From Epiperipatus broadwayi (lineage: Eukaryota; Onychophora; Udeonychophora; Euonychophora; Peripatidae), in NCBI GenBank assembly GCA_028023455.1, contig JAQFVV010000050.1:1880411-1944410 (forward strand): 64,000 bases of DNA. The letters are read 5' to 3'. The position numbers and the translations under genes are program-made. The notes under the pieces are model-generated. The model had not been told where the DNA came from and made no database searches. It saw nothing but the letters and a program-made list of their open reading frames with translations. Below are positions 23,691 to 35,324 of the stretch, in pieces (the first letter of the stretch is position 1; each line of letters starts with the position of its first letter).

Positions 23691-24954
23691 GTTACATATG
23701 TATTATTTATATAATGTATAGAGAAGTAAAAAAATCATTAAATTAGTAAAGTATTCAAAATCTTTAGACATTTGGATAATTATCATGAACAACAAATATG
23801 AGGAATTCCATATAGATTATGACTTTCCAGTAACTAATTGCTGCATTAATAAAATGCTAAACCCAACTAATTAGATAATTATTGGAGTATAATGGTTACA
23901 GTTTTCTTCTCTAGATAAGTCTGCTTAAGCATCTACTGATTAGTGAATGAATTGTTCATTATAGTGGCTATGAAAAAGAATATATGTGAAGGTATTTGCG
24001 ACATAGAATATTCATTTGTAACTCATTATTTTCAAGGTTGAAAACTAATTTAACAATTAATATCAGCATCTAATATGAAAACAATTAAATATCATCATAC
24101 CACTTGATAATTTACATGATATGCGATAACCAAGGTAGCTCTTTATTGTCATTTAAAATAGGTTTGGATAAATAAAAATTACAGATGGTAATTTCATCCA
24201 ACTGCAGACTGATTTCCAGTTTTTATCTTTATCAATAAGAGCTTGTGATACAAATCCAGAAGCAATGCTGTTGTGCATCTGGGAATCACTTTTAACTGCA
24301 TTTTACAATTAAATATCAGAGATTCAAAAAACTTTAACATTTTGAAATAACCAATTTTGTCAACAGTTTTAGATATCTGAGCATTAGTCATCAAGAATAC
24401 ACTTTCATGGCATTAGTTTCTTTTAACTTTAGACATCTTTTTTTCTTTGATCAGATCTGTATCAATCTGGATGCCTTGAGTTTAAACTTAGGGTTTTATA
24501 AAAATTTAGCTTAAATAGTAAATTAGAATTAGGGATGGTTGTTCTAAATGTAATTGTATTACTTCCATCTTCGAATCCCAAGTACTTATTGATAAAAGCA
24601 AAACAAAAAATTTGGAAATGAAGATATTTAATTTAATACTCACAGATTATCCCAGCTTCTTGTAGATTTCACTGCTTTTCTTTTATCAATGGGATATCAG
24701 TGATACTAACTATTAAAATGTTTTCTGACATAGTTGAAAAACAAAAGTATTGATACCATTATCAAAAGAAAGAAATAGACATCATAAGAAGTATGAAGCC
24801 AATACATCTAAGACAAATCAATTCCAGAAAATAAGTAAAAAAATAATTAAATGGTATATTGTCAAAAACCATAACACTTTTGAACAGAAAATCATAAATG
24901 TTGGTTTCAATCCATAGAGGTCACCACTCTACCACTGCTGTACTACACAATATG
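23691..24954. other. Anonymous AT-rich sequence
   Basis: No feature supported. Confidence 0.5.
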
Positions 24955-25197
24955 ATGTAGCAAGAATTGTATGAAAGGAAGTAGCAGTAGCAAAGTTAGC
25001 TTATGCTAATAATAAGTGTTAATAAAAGGATGTCTGATTACTTTTAAAAGGTACAAAGTAGGAAGTCATGCATTAGATGCAGATGTGTGGACAGCAATGG
25101 AGGCAGTTTGAAGAGAAATGGGATGGTCATGTTTTTATATGAGAGATGGAAAAAGCAAATGAAAATGTTTGGTAGATTGCAATTTATGGATAGTAAG
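24955..25197 (+). pseudogene. LINE fragment, left part
   Basis: Shares with 14191-13376 the stretch around YDVARIV, LDADVWTAMEAV and MKMFGRLQFMDS, read with several frameshifts. It stops abruptly at GGATAGTAA, where a GC-richer block begins. Confidence 0.6.
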
Positions 25198-25793
25198 TGT
25201 CATATCTGACCTTGCCTTTAAAAGTGGACTATTCCAAATTCCTTACCTGATTGGCTAGCACGCAGTTGTGATCCAAAGAGATTAAATTCTTCACTGAGGT
25301 TCACACGCCAAATCCACATGTTTCCAATAAGGTAAGGGATCTGTCATTAAATAGTCAGCCTTTTGGAGGCAAGGCAGAAAGAGGGCAATTACTTCTGTCA
25401 ACTTGAATGACTGAATATGCTCTTTAATAAACCTTCTGCCATCAACAAGGGTAGTCTCTCAATTCATTATTGTGACATCCATGATGTGCGGTAAGTCCAC
25501 CATGGACTGGAAACTGCTATGTCTGCACCTGACTCAAGGCAAGATAAATATATAGTTGAAAGAGTCTTAGCAGAGTCCACGAGGCAGGCTAATCATTTAG
25601 CTGGAAATGAGTTTTGTACTCGGCACGATCACCGCATCATTTACTTATATAAACCATATATGTATTTTATTGTTTAATTAACAAGTGTGTATATTTTTAG
25701 TACTAATAAATTGTACATATTAATTGTTGAGAAGTTGTTCTTTTTATGTCTGTTGGTTTGGAATTTAACCTGTAAGCCTAACCAAACATAACA
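25198..25793. mobile_element. Possible LTR-element remnant or solo LTR
   Basis: A block visibly richer in G and C than its surroundings interrupts a LINE. It begins TGTCATATCTG and ends CCAAACATAACA, so it has TG..CA ends. An internal TATTGTGACA at 25468-25477 also closes a TGTCA..TGACA pair, leaving a 280-bp LTR as an alternative. AATAAA at about 25427 and TTATATAAACC near 25644 are compatible with LTR signals. I find no convincing target duplication and no coding domain. It could equally be another type of insertion. Confidence 0.4.
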
Positions 25794-25990
25794 GATCTGA
25801 CGCAGACAACAGGATAGATATAAAGGCCATAGAGTGGACAAATATGATGTGGAAATGGGATGGAGTAGATAGATAAAATATAGGGTGGGGAATGGAAAGA
25901 GAAGGTAAGTTGGATAACAGGTTTATCTGGGCATAGTGGCTGAGAGATTCCTGACTTCGATAATGGAGAAGCCAGAGCGCATCGCATACA
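25794..25990 (+). pseudogene. LINE fragment, right part (3' end)
   Basis: Continues the LINE lineage of 12895-14191 from ATATAAAGGCCATAGAGTGG to the shared end GAGAGATTCCTGACTTCG. About 0.9 kb of the element between this and 25197 is missing, so a deletion accompanied or followed the insertion. Confidence 0.6.
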
Positions 25991-27384
25991 CCTTGAAAGC
26001 ATTATAGAAGTAAAAGTTGAGCTGGGATTACTTTGAAATGATTAAAAAAAGTTTTTAAACCAAATAAGAAATTGCAATTCATTAAAACGATAACAATAAT
26101 TAATTAACATATAGATCGGCTGCAGTATTTATAAGGTCGAATTTTGTTAATATAATTCAAAATCTAAGCTAATTTTAGTTCTAGGTGTTTACTTACTTCC
26201 ATCTAATCTTAGTTTTAGATAGTTTTCATCTTACCGGTTCAGTAACTAAGTTTTAGATTGATTTCGGTTGTATAATTAAATTGTTTGTTGCACTATATGT
26301 CAGAAAATGCTGCTGAAATCTAACATTTTAAAAAATTAATTCATTCCACAAATAAAAATACGTTGGTCACTGATAAAAACATTCAATATTATTTTTGCAA
26401 CTTTCTTCAGTCAATTCAAATTAATCATAATCTCCTTAGTAGACTTCGAACCTCCTTTATTATTATATACCTTACCTTTAAAATATATATATATATATGA
26501 ATGTTTGTGTTTGTGTTCGCAAAAACATAGATTAAACTGAAGGCGAACTTTTTTATTTGTATAAAGAAAACAAAAAAAAGGAGGAGTAAACATTAGATAA
26601 AAGATCAAGAGATCTCTTATTTTTAACAGATGTTTTAAAACTTTTACTTAAACATTCATAAATCTAATAAATAGTAAATGAGATTGAAAAGAAGGAGAAA
26701 TTATTTCTAGTCAACATCAAATATTTCATAAAATCTATTTATCATCGTAATAATGGAACAAAGATTATACTAAAAGTCATTCAATAATAAGACATTTATT
26801 TTATTCCATTTCTCCAAGAGCCGCTCACTAATCATCATTCTAATTAAATAAATGAACAGTATTAGTTCTTGCAGAATCAAATAAACAAATGTTATATTTT
26901 CAAAAAAAAAAAAAAATTCTTTTGTGAATACATCCATCAGCTCAAATCCACAATTATACAACCATTCATTATGCAGAAACGCAGATTACTTCCTTTCAGT
27001 AATGTGTTTTGCCAATAATCTTCATCTACCTGGTGAGATAAAAATATTGAACACTTAAATATCTACACCAATGCTGACTGTTTTATAGCATATAAAAATA
27101 TTTTATTGGTTATCATCAAGTTCAAGTAAAAGGCTATCATTTAGACAGTCTTCTCCTTTAACCAAATAATACTATGATTTCATAAGTTTTGCCTTCATCA
27201 AATTATGATTCGTAATTCTATTTACAACAAAAATATGCCATATGATATTTACTTTGATGTAAATCATCTGTGTCAAAATAGGCATGAAATTATCTCATAA
27301 TCTGATCAGTATTAAACTACATAATTTATGAAAATTTTATGGTCTAAATATTAGTTAGAATAATATAGAAAAAAACAAAGACCT
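25991..27384. other. Anonymous AT-rich sequence
   Basis: Short (TA)n near 26483-26499. No gene found. Confidence 0.5.
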
Positions 27385-28315
27385 TGGCTAACACAATGAG
27401 CAAAGATGTGATGCATTATGGCTTCTCTTTTTCTCAGAGTCAGGAGTCTCTCAACCACTATGCCCAGAGAAACCTGATAGCCACCTTCCCTTTCCATTCC
27501 CATCCTAAATTTTTCCCATATTCTCCTCTATCCTGCTCCATCCCATTTCCACAACATTATCTTTGTCCCTCTATGGTATATAAATCCCCATAGTCTTTTT
27601 CCAAACTGAGCATAAAAAACAAAAACCCACTTTCTGTATAGTCACTTTGTTTATATTTATTCTCCCACAACTTTATTATTTGTATCCTTTCTACTTGTAA
27701 GCATTTACATTCAATTAACAGATGCTTAATATTTTCCATGCCCTCCTTACATAACTTGCAGGCTGTCACCCACACTTCTCCAATTTTCTGTATATTACCT
27801 TATTGCTAACAATCTTATTCTCACATTCAACAGTAAACTATTTTCTTTGCTATTATCATAAATTAACTCCCACCCAATATTCTGTTTACTTCTATATAAC
27901 TCTTTTTATTTTCCATACTAGTTGCCATTTCTCCACCTTAATACATCTATTCTCCTATACCATTCCTTGTCCTATAACACTCAAAAATTCTTGTAACACA
28001 ATCATTCCTTCTTTTGTATAAGTAAACTGACATAAAGTCTTTATCCAACTCTTCTGCATACCATAATATCTTTCTCACTCATCGTGTTGGCTGTTCTTTA
28101 CTTATAACCCAATTAGATACTATTTTGACTATTCTCTTATTATGCATAAATTGCAATCTACCAAATATTTTCATTTTGCTTTTTGCATCTCTCATATAAA
28201 AACATAACCATCCCATTTCTCCTTGAATTGCTTCCTTTATCATTCACACATATGCATTTAATATATGTCTTTCTACTTCTCTTTGTACTTTTTCTAAGAA
28301 ATCTAAAGCTAATTG
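27385..28315 (-). pseudogene. LINE 3' half, frameshifted
   Basis: Minus-strand reading shows LEKVQREVERH, GRLQFMHNKRIVK, and NWVISK. Then, in an open 72-residue frame at 27775-27557, it shows ACKLCKEGMENIKHLLIECK, the C-x2-C-x8-H-x4-C motif, followed by WENKYKQSDYTESGF. The 3' end reaches the shared GAGAGACTCCTGACTCTGAG-like block near 27440. Same lineage as 12895-14191; dead because of several stops and shifts. Confidence 0.7.
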
Positions 28316-29334
28316 GTGAGAATCAGCACTGAAATCTAGTATTATTTGACTACATTTGTGATCTATAATTAAAGTAAAGGTAACTATTATTTCAGAGCAT
28401 GTAGAAATATGTCAACTGCCATGAAATCTGCATTATGTTACTACTATATTAATATTTTTGAAGTAACATTTCCCTGGCCAATCCAGGTGAACCTGAGACT
28501 TTATTTTCTAATTTTGAATAGTTATATATTCATTTACTAACAACAATTGGATGACCAGTTTGATTAGCTGTTGATTACTAGGTAAAAAAGATAAATCCAA
28601 TTACAACCTGAAAATAATTTCCAAAATAACTTAGCCAGAATGTGATGGGCTAGGCAATAGGATGACATAAACAATATACTCTTAGGATCTTTATTTTTAA
28701 TGGGATGAGTAAAGATTCTTTCAGTGTGTTAATGACTACATATTTAACTAAAGATCAATAAGTGATATTTATTATTGATTTGCTCTGCATACAATAATAT
28801 AGTGATGCCTTTTATGGTGCTTAAACATCATATGGCTTCCTGAGTGGTAACTATATAGATATATCAGTGACAAAGTGTGACTTTTTTAGGAACGGAAGAA
28901 CACTATGTCTTTTATGTTTTTCTTTTACTTGCTGCAACAATTTTTATGTAATAGCTAATCTATTCATATTGCATACATCTAGAAAAATCTAGAACTTTCT
29001 TATCTATCTGTAAATCAGTTAGTAAAGAAAATACATTATCAAGGTATTTTTTAAATGCTTTTAACATTCTTAAGTTTGAACTATTAATTACCTTTCAGCA
29101 TTGTTTGAACTTCTTCTAATCAACTAATAATGTGATGATCAAACTCATTATTCACCTTATATAAAAACAGTTCAACTGTTGGTAAAAAATTGAAAGTTAA
29201 CAGAAAATCCATATAAAAATAATGAGTTTGAATTGTTCATTTTTCTTTTTTATGTTTGGATAAATAATTTAGAGGATCTTTTTGACATTTATCAAAATAG
29301 TTTATATACACTAATGTAAAGCCAATAAACATGG
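28316..29334. other. Anonymous AT-rich sequence
   Basis: No feature supported. Confidence 0.5.
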
Positions 29335-29715
29335 CATGACTGCCACCTCTTATGCTTGTGTATAACTGCTGTTAAAACAGGAAAAACTCACTATACATAT
29401 TGGCACACACAGAAAGCTAGAGTAATCAATGGATGACAGAAGGCTTGTGCATAAAATCCTCATCTAGTGCCTACTCATCCAATATCCCCAGACTAGTTTC
29501 TGGCTTGTGGCCTTCGTCAGTGAGATCCTAAGATCTAGGTGCAGTGCTCTCAGATCCAAGGCTCCTCACTGATGAAGGCCACTAGCCAGAAACTAATCTG
29601 GTGATATTGTATGAGTAGGCACTAGATGGGGATTTTATGCACAAGTCTTCTGGCATCCACTAGCTTGCTGTGCGTGGCAATATGTATAGTGAGTTTTGCT
29701 TGTTTTAACATACAC
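29335..29715. repeat. Family A foldback repeat
   Basis: A minus-strand arm (about 29380-29535) and a plus-strand arm (about 29540-29705) meet head to head. Their ends AAAACTCACTATACATATTG and CAATATGTATAGTGAGTTTT pair perfectly. The left arm has CTGACGA, GGCC/GCC and GAAACTAGTC on the minus strand. The right arm holds the better preserved ribozyme-like motif listed next. Confidence 0.85.
29554..29612 (+). ncRNA. Hammerhead ribozyme-like motif (family A)
   Basis: Order on the plus strand: ATCCAA (29554-29559), GGC, TCCTCA (29563-29568), CTGATGA (29569-29575), A, GGC/GCC stem II with a short loop and a following A, GAAAC (29589-29593), TAATC (TAGTC in most copies) with predicted cleavage after 29598, TGGTGA and TTGTAT. 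In the family consensus TCCTCA pairs with TGGGGA and ATCCAA with TTGGAT, giving a two-part stem I with an internal loop, as in type I hammerheads. This copy has one change in each 3' strand. The A-A juxtaposition at the base of stem II is unusual and may lower activity. Confidence 0.6.
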
Positions 29716-30229
29716 TAATGTACTTATTGTTCTTACTACACTATTATATGTGCAATTTATTGGATCGATTTTGTGAGGTTGAATATGTACATATTTTAGT
29801 GAATTTTTAAATTTGAAATTTAGTTAAAGTTTTTGAACTTTTTAGTGAATTCTTCTATGGAAGCTTTCATTCTGTTCAGTACACGAAGCCTTCATCCCTG
29901 ATATATATGTATACACAATATAGCCAAAAGTTATAATTGAAATACATTGTTTTATTATTAACAATATTAAAAAATTCCAGCATCAACAACAATAACTACT
30001 TGCAAATAGGTATAGCTATTTTATTTCCAAGAAAACAAAAGATAAAAAAGAAAACAAAAAAAAAAACAAAAACACAATAGTTATAGAAATTAATATGTGG
30101 GTCACCCTATGGTGAATTTTATATACAAAGATATTATTTTTTTAATATATCAATTTTGGTTTTTTTTTTTTTTTTTGAATGAGAACAAATTGTTAAAATA
30201 GAACTAGGCCAGAAACCAACATTAATAGT
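29716..30229. other. Anonymous AT-rich sequence
   Basis: A minus-strand GATGAAGGCTTCGTGTACTG near 29892-29911 resembles a hammerhead core only superficially. Otherwise nothing. Confidence 0.45.
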
Positions 30230-30500
30230 GAGTTAACAATGATAAAATTGTGTGAGAGATTATGATCTGTGCCAACTGGTAAGTGCTGGTTCAGTATGAA
30301 ATATGCATCTTGGGAATCATACATATTTTTTCACATCTTTGGTCATATGTTTATGACTACACTTCTCCACAATGTGTTAAAAATGCATAGAAACAGTCTT
30401 TATCCTGTGTAAGAATGATGTGAACATTACACTACAGAAATGATCTCTAGGTTAATAAAAGACTAATAAAAAACATTAATATACTTTCATCAAGTGATTT
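30230..30500 (+). repeat. Family C repeat, first copy
   Basis: Carries GCCAACTGGTAAGTGCTGG, TTCAGTATGAAATATGC and ATCTTGG, a mutated hammerhead-like core. Then TTTTTCACATCTTTGGTCAT, the GACTACACTTCTCCACAATG block and a TCTCTAGGTTAATAAAAGAC end. It is a direct repeat of 30560-30860. Confidence 0.6.
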
Positions 30501-30559
30501 GTGGCAAAGTTATGAAGGCAGAAAGGTTGAATGTATCATTTAAACTATAGCAATTTTTT

Positions 30560-30860
30560 ATCTATATACAATGGACAATGAAATGGACAATGGTAAAGAT
30601 ATATATGTCAGACATTCTGATCTGGTCCAATTGATGAATGCTGGTTCAGCACAAAATATGTATCTTGGAAATCATACATCTTTTTCACATCTTTGGTCTA
30701 TATTTATGACTACACCCCTCAACATGGTCTGTTACAAGCAGATAGAAATCAGTCCCTACCTTGCTTGAATGTGAAATTATACTACAGAAATATTATTCAT
30801 TAAGTCGATAATCTCTAGTCTAATAAATGATTAATAAAAATTATTGATGACTAAATAAGT
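30560..30860 (+). repeat. Family C repeat, second copy
   Basis: Same block order as the preceding copy, about 350 bp downstream: hammerhead-like core, CACATCTTTGGTCTATATTT, GACTACACCCCTCAACATGG, then GATAATCTCTAGTCTAATAA. Two head-to-tail copies suggest tandem units like those of family A. Confidence 0.6.
30627..30668 (+). ncRNA. Hammerhead ribozyme-like motif (family C)
   Basis: CCAA (30627-30630), TTGATGA (C3 changed to T), stem II TGCT/AGCA around GGTTC, AAAA in place of GAAA, ATA-TG-TAT as stem III, C before the predicted cleavage, and TTGG (30665-30668) pairing with CCAA. The fold matches family B, but two core residues differ, so this copy should be dead. Confidence 0.45.
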
Positions 30861-31589
30861 TTTGATTTTCCCTTTTCTCATTAAGATGTCAATGGACTAG
30901 CTTTTAAACAATTCCCTCAAACTATGAAAATTTTGAAATGGAATGTATTTTCAACAGCTTCTGAAATCATTAAAACTTTTTTTAAAAAAAATAACTAAGA
31001 TTTAAGACAGTTTAAGAAACAGAGTTGTATATATTGCATGCAAAGATATTTTTAAAAGTTACTCATTAAGTTATTAAAGTCCTTGTAGAGATTTTACTAA
31101 ATTTAAAACTTTTAAGATATTCATTCTCCACCTATTCATTAGTCTATTTCTCACTTGACTAATTTTAATTAGAAATGGTAAGGTTATTAAAGTTTAAAAT
31201 TTTTATAATGATAAATAAATGTAGAAATCAGAAAATTAAATATTAATTTGTGATCACGTTAAAATAAAAAATGCAGAAGAAACATAGGTAAAAAAATTTT
31301 TTTATCTAGCGGCGATGCAAAGATCCAATATATTGCATAGTTTTTCTTTTCCATTCTATAAACAATTTCTTTCAGTAACTTTCTTCATAAGATGTTTATA
31401 TGTGGAATTAAAGAATAATGTCAGGTAAAAAAGATTATTAGATTGAATCATCTTACCTTCACAGTTTATATATCCCACATAATTTAGTTAATTGAATTCT
31501 GTTGGATCTCTTTTTATTATCTTTTTTACCAAGAAACCAGATCTTTTTATAATCTTTAGTAGGTATCACGTGAACTATGAATAGTCATC
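30861..31589. other. Anonymous AT-rich sequence
   Basis: No feature supported. Confidence 0.5.
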
Positions 31590-31745
31590 ATCATCATCAA
31601 CCATTATAAATCCACTGCAGGATGAAAGTCTCTCCAAGTTCACTCCTCCGATTTTTAGTTTCTCTTCTCTACATCACCCTGCACACTTTCTTATTTCATT
31701 CATCCATCTCACATGTGGTCTCTTTCTGGGTCTTTTACAATCTCT
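31590..31745 (-). pseudogene. RTE-like LINE C-terminal fragment
   Basis: Minus-strand reading from AGATTGTAAAAGACCCAGAA gives RPHVRWMNE-like and ELGETFILQWIYNG before a stop, followed by a (TGATGA)n tail on that strand. This is the same tail as the clean copy at 38289-38429. It is cut off at its 5' side. Confidence 0.6.
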
Positions 31746-32995
31746 TGGAATCCAGTATACGATATAATATAGGCAATCCGAGTATTTTGTAAGATTTAAA
31801 ATCAAAATAAAAATCCGTTTAAAAAATAGATTTTTTAAAAATAATGGCTATTATATTTTTATTTATAATTCTCACAGGAACCTAAGCCTAGAAGAAAGGT
31901 TATCCAAAGAATAATAAAAGGAGACAGCTTTTTCACTAATGGACTCTAAAATAGTAACTCTCTTTAACAAGTGTTTTTTTGTTAAACTATAATAAAATTT
32001 TCACTTTAAAATACATGAAGAGTGTTTTCTACACATATCTCTTTCAAGTATTTATTTCTTAAAATTATTAAAAGTTCATAGCATATTTTTAATCTATTAT
32101 TATATACTAATGTACATACATTTGCACATAAAGCAGATTTTTGATTGAATATTAAACATTTTAGACTCTTGTCTACATATGTATGCACATTTACATATAA
32201 CGAATTTAGTAAAATTTGCTTTTATTTTTGATAAGGTTTCTTTCTTTTTTTAATTTTAGTTACCAATTTAATTCTATCTTTATATGACATCTTTGATAAT
32301 AACTTTTAAATTTAACTATTATTTTTCTAGTGTTTTTTTTTAACTACATTCATCAATCCTTGCAATATACATTCTTAATTATTCTTAGAACTTTCTATAT
32401 TTTTGAACAACCATGTTCATCCAGTAGAAAGCAGATTTTATGCTAAAACATCAGAAATTATATATTTAATTTTCGACACAATCTAATTATGATATATATT
32501 GTCTAGTTGGGATCTTTAGTGTCTATATAAAGACCTTGGAACATAAATCAAGATAGTTATCCACCTTTATTATAAAAAGAAGGTTGCCATGACTACAGAT
32601 TGAGATTGTCATTGTTTAAGTGTTAACTGCCTTCATGCATTTTATATGAGATGTAAATTAAATAGTAAATAGAATCTTCATGATACAAATGAAGTTCAAG
32701 CTACAGTCAAGTTGTATAGATGTGCATCATCCAATAAAACTGGACCTTAAGGCTAAATAAAAACAATAGCATGCTTGTCCACATCAGTACACTTGACTGT
32801 GGTTTTAACTTCACTTATATAATGGAGATCCTATTTACTAATTGATTTATATCTATATTGACTGCTAAAACTATTATATTGACATTAAGTTATCACTAAG
32901 ATGCCCAAATGTCACATAATCTCTCAAATGACTAACCACATGTTTACACACAAAGACCACAAATTGAAGATAAATTCATTATCAAACTAGTTGTG

Positions 32996-32996
<1 letters not shown>
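31746..32996. other. Anonymous AT-rich sequence
   Basis: No feature supported. Confidence 0.5.

Positions 32997-33056
<60 letters not shown>
32997..33056. repeat. (AT)n microsatellite
   Basis: Uninterrupted AT dinucleotides for about 60 bp. Confidence 0.95.
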
Positions 33057-33058
<2 letters not shown>

Positions 33059-33451
33059 CTTACAATGATCACAGATAACAAAATGCTCTTCTAATTTATT
33101 CTGCACTAAAAACTAGTTCATTAGTAATCTCATTATGTTTAATTCAACACTGTATACTCAAAACACAAAAAGAGGTGTAATGTTTTAAATATAATGTCTG
33201 CTTTGAAAATGGGCTCTTTATAGGTTTTCTATGCAATAATATGTTTCAATTCCTTCCTGAATAGAATCTGAATTGCAAACTTTTCTTCTTGGGCTTTCAC
33301 ACATATACGTAAAATAAGTCAGGCAAATAAATCTAATTTAAGTTATCAATTTTCAATACATTAATTATAAACCACTTACACTAGTAATAACATATAATAT
33401 TAATTTTTCATTTCATTTCTATTTGTAATTCAAATTTGCATATGTTTTGAT
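33057..33451. other. Anonymous AT-rich sequence
   Basis: No feature supported; separates an AT microsatellite from the 107-bp array. Confidence 0.5.
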
Positions 33452-34250
33452 TATGGTGAACTTCACCAAAAGTGCACTCAGCTTTAGGTTATAAAGAAAG
33501 AAACCACTTCATAAATGCAGATGAAGGCACTTTTGGTGAAGTTCACCATAATCATAACTTTGGTGAACTTCACCAAAAGTGCACTCAGATTTAGGTTATA
33601 AAGAAAGAAACAACTTCATAAATGCAGATGAATGCACTTTTGGTGAAGTTCACCATAATCGTAACTTTGGTGAACTTCACCAAAAAGTGCACTCAGATTT
33701 ACGTTATAAAGAAAGAAACCTCTTCATAAATGTAGATGAAGGCACTTTTGGTGAAGTTCACCATAATCATAACTTTGGTGAACTTCACCAAAAGTGGACT
33801 CAGATTTAGGTTATAAAGAAAGAAACCACTTCATAAATGCAGATGAATGCACTTTTGGTGAAGTTCACCATAATCATAACTCTGGTGAACTTCACCAAAA
33901 GTGCACTCTGCTTTAGGTTAAAAAGAAAGAAACCACTTCATAAATGCAGATGAATGCACTTTTGGTGAAGTTCACCATAATCATAACTTTGGTGAACTTC
34001 ACCAAAAGTGCACTCAGATTTAGGTTATAAAGAAAGAAACCACTTCATAAATGCAGATGAATGCACTTTTGGTGAAGTTCACCATAATCGTAACTTTGGT
34101 GAACTTCACCAAAAGTGCACTCAGATTTAGGTTATAAAGAAAGAAACCACTTCATAAATGTAGATGAAGGCACTTTTGGTGAAGTTCACCATAATCATAA
34201 CTTTGGTGAACTTCACCAAAAGTGCACTCAGATTTAGGTTATAAAGAAGA
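33452..34250. repeat. 107-bp tandem array with an internal hairpin
   Basis: About seven and a half units, with CTTCACC anchors at 33461, 33568, 33675, 33783, 33890, 33997, 34104 and 34211, so the period is 107 bp (one unit 108). Units are nearly identical. Each contains TTTTGGTGAAGTTCACCA and, after ATAATCATAAC, TTTGGTGAACTTCACCAAAA. These two halves form a strong hairpin with a short loop. The rest of the unit reads AGTGCACTCAGATTTAGG and GAAAGAAACCACTTCATAAA. Short open frames over the array are by-products. Confidence 0.95.
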
Positions 34251-34365
34251 AAAAACTATTTCATTTCATAGATGACCAAATGTATGCAAATTTGAATTTA
34301 TATATGTTAAAAGAATGTTGTGTTGATAGCAATTTTAAAAATTGTTGATTGTTATTGATGTTAGG

Positions 34366-34368
<3 letters not shown>

Positions 34369-34432
<64 letters not shown>

Positions 34433-34460
34433 TATATAAGTATATATATATATATATATT
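34369..34460. repeat. (TA)n microsatellite
   Basis: About 90 bp of TA/AT dinucleotides with a few interruptions (AATATA near 34425, AGTATA near 34439). Confidence 0.95.
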
Positions 34461-35252
34461 AGTATTACTTAACATTAGATTACTTAATCAGTGCTACCTG
34501 TGAAACAAAATAAAGACTGAATAAAGTAGCATAGGTAAATGATAAACATCTCACCTATAAACCACAAAGTAGTTAATTATTTTGAAAGTCATACTATGTA
34601 AACAAGAAGTGTGAAACAACATCATCTAAAATCTAATAGATAACATGCAAAGATATTTTATATTATGCATTCAAAGTAAGATCAATACAATAATCATTTT
34701 AAACTTTTAAAACTCTCAAAACATAAACTATATAAAAATAGAAACAGTTGCTTATCACTAGAAATAGGCCATTTTTTGAACATAACTCATTAGCAGATAA
34801 AATATCTGTAGACACAAACTAAATTAAACTTAGGACTTACACAAAATTTAAATATTCAGTATGAGCTGTAATTTTGCTCCTATATTCTTTCCAACAACTC
34901 ACACAATTCAACTGCTGTTATTAAATTTTGCTTAGAGTGGGGAAAACTGATACATTACAAAAAATGCCTAAAATAATTCAAACTGTATATGGTGTAAAAT
35001 TATGAATAATACAAATGATTTTAAGTAGTATATAGGATTTTGTGCTTATATATCAAACTTTGAAATTAGTGTATGAAGATATGATTTACATTACCATATA
35101 TTGTGTCATATCATGTGATCCAGTTATGCTATTATCTGAAATTATTTGTGATGAATAATTAAACTATGTCATTATATACAAATGTGTTGATTCATAGTTA
35201 CAATCACAGGAAGCTGGTGAGAGAACCAACTATGTTTTGATTGGGACACAGT
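34461..35252. other. Anonymous AT-rich sequence
   Basis: No feature supported. Confidence 0.5.
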
Positions 35253-35290
35253 GTATATATATATATATATATATATATATTAAGAGATGG

Positions 35291-35321
<31 letters not shown>
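35253..35321. repeat. (TA)n microsatellite pair
   Basis: Two TA runs separated by AAGAGATGGC, a sequence that recurs right after the second run (AAGAGATGGC near 35322), which suggests local slippage duplication. Confidence 0.9.

Positions 35322-35324
<3 letters not shown>

Noticed and set aside
29885-29920. A further hammerhead core (minus strand GATGAAGGCTTCG..CTGAAC)
   Set aside because: Only GATGA-like and GAA-like words are present. No stem II or stem I can be drawn, and there is no second copy to compare.
33452-34250. CRISPR-like array
   Set aside because: The spacing is regular, but the whole 107-bp unit is repeated with no variable spacers, and the genome is eukaryotic. It is a minisatellite.
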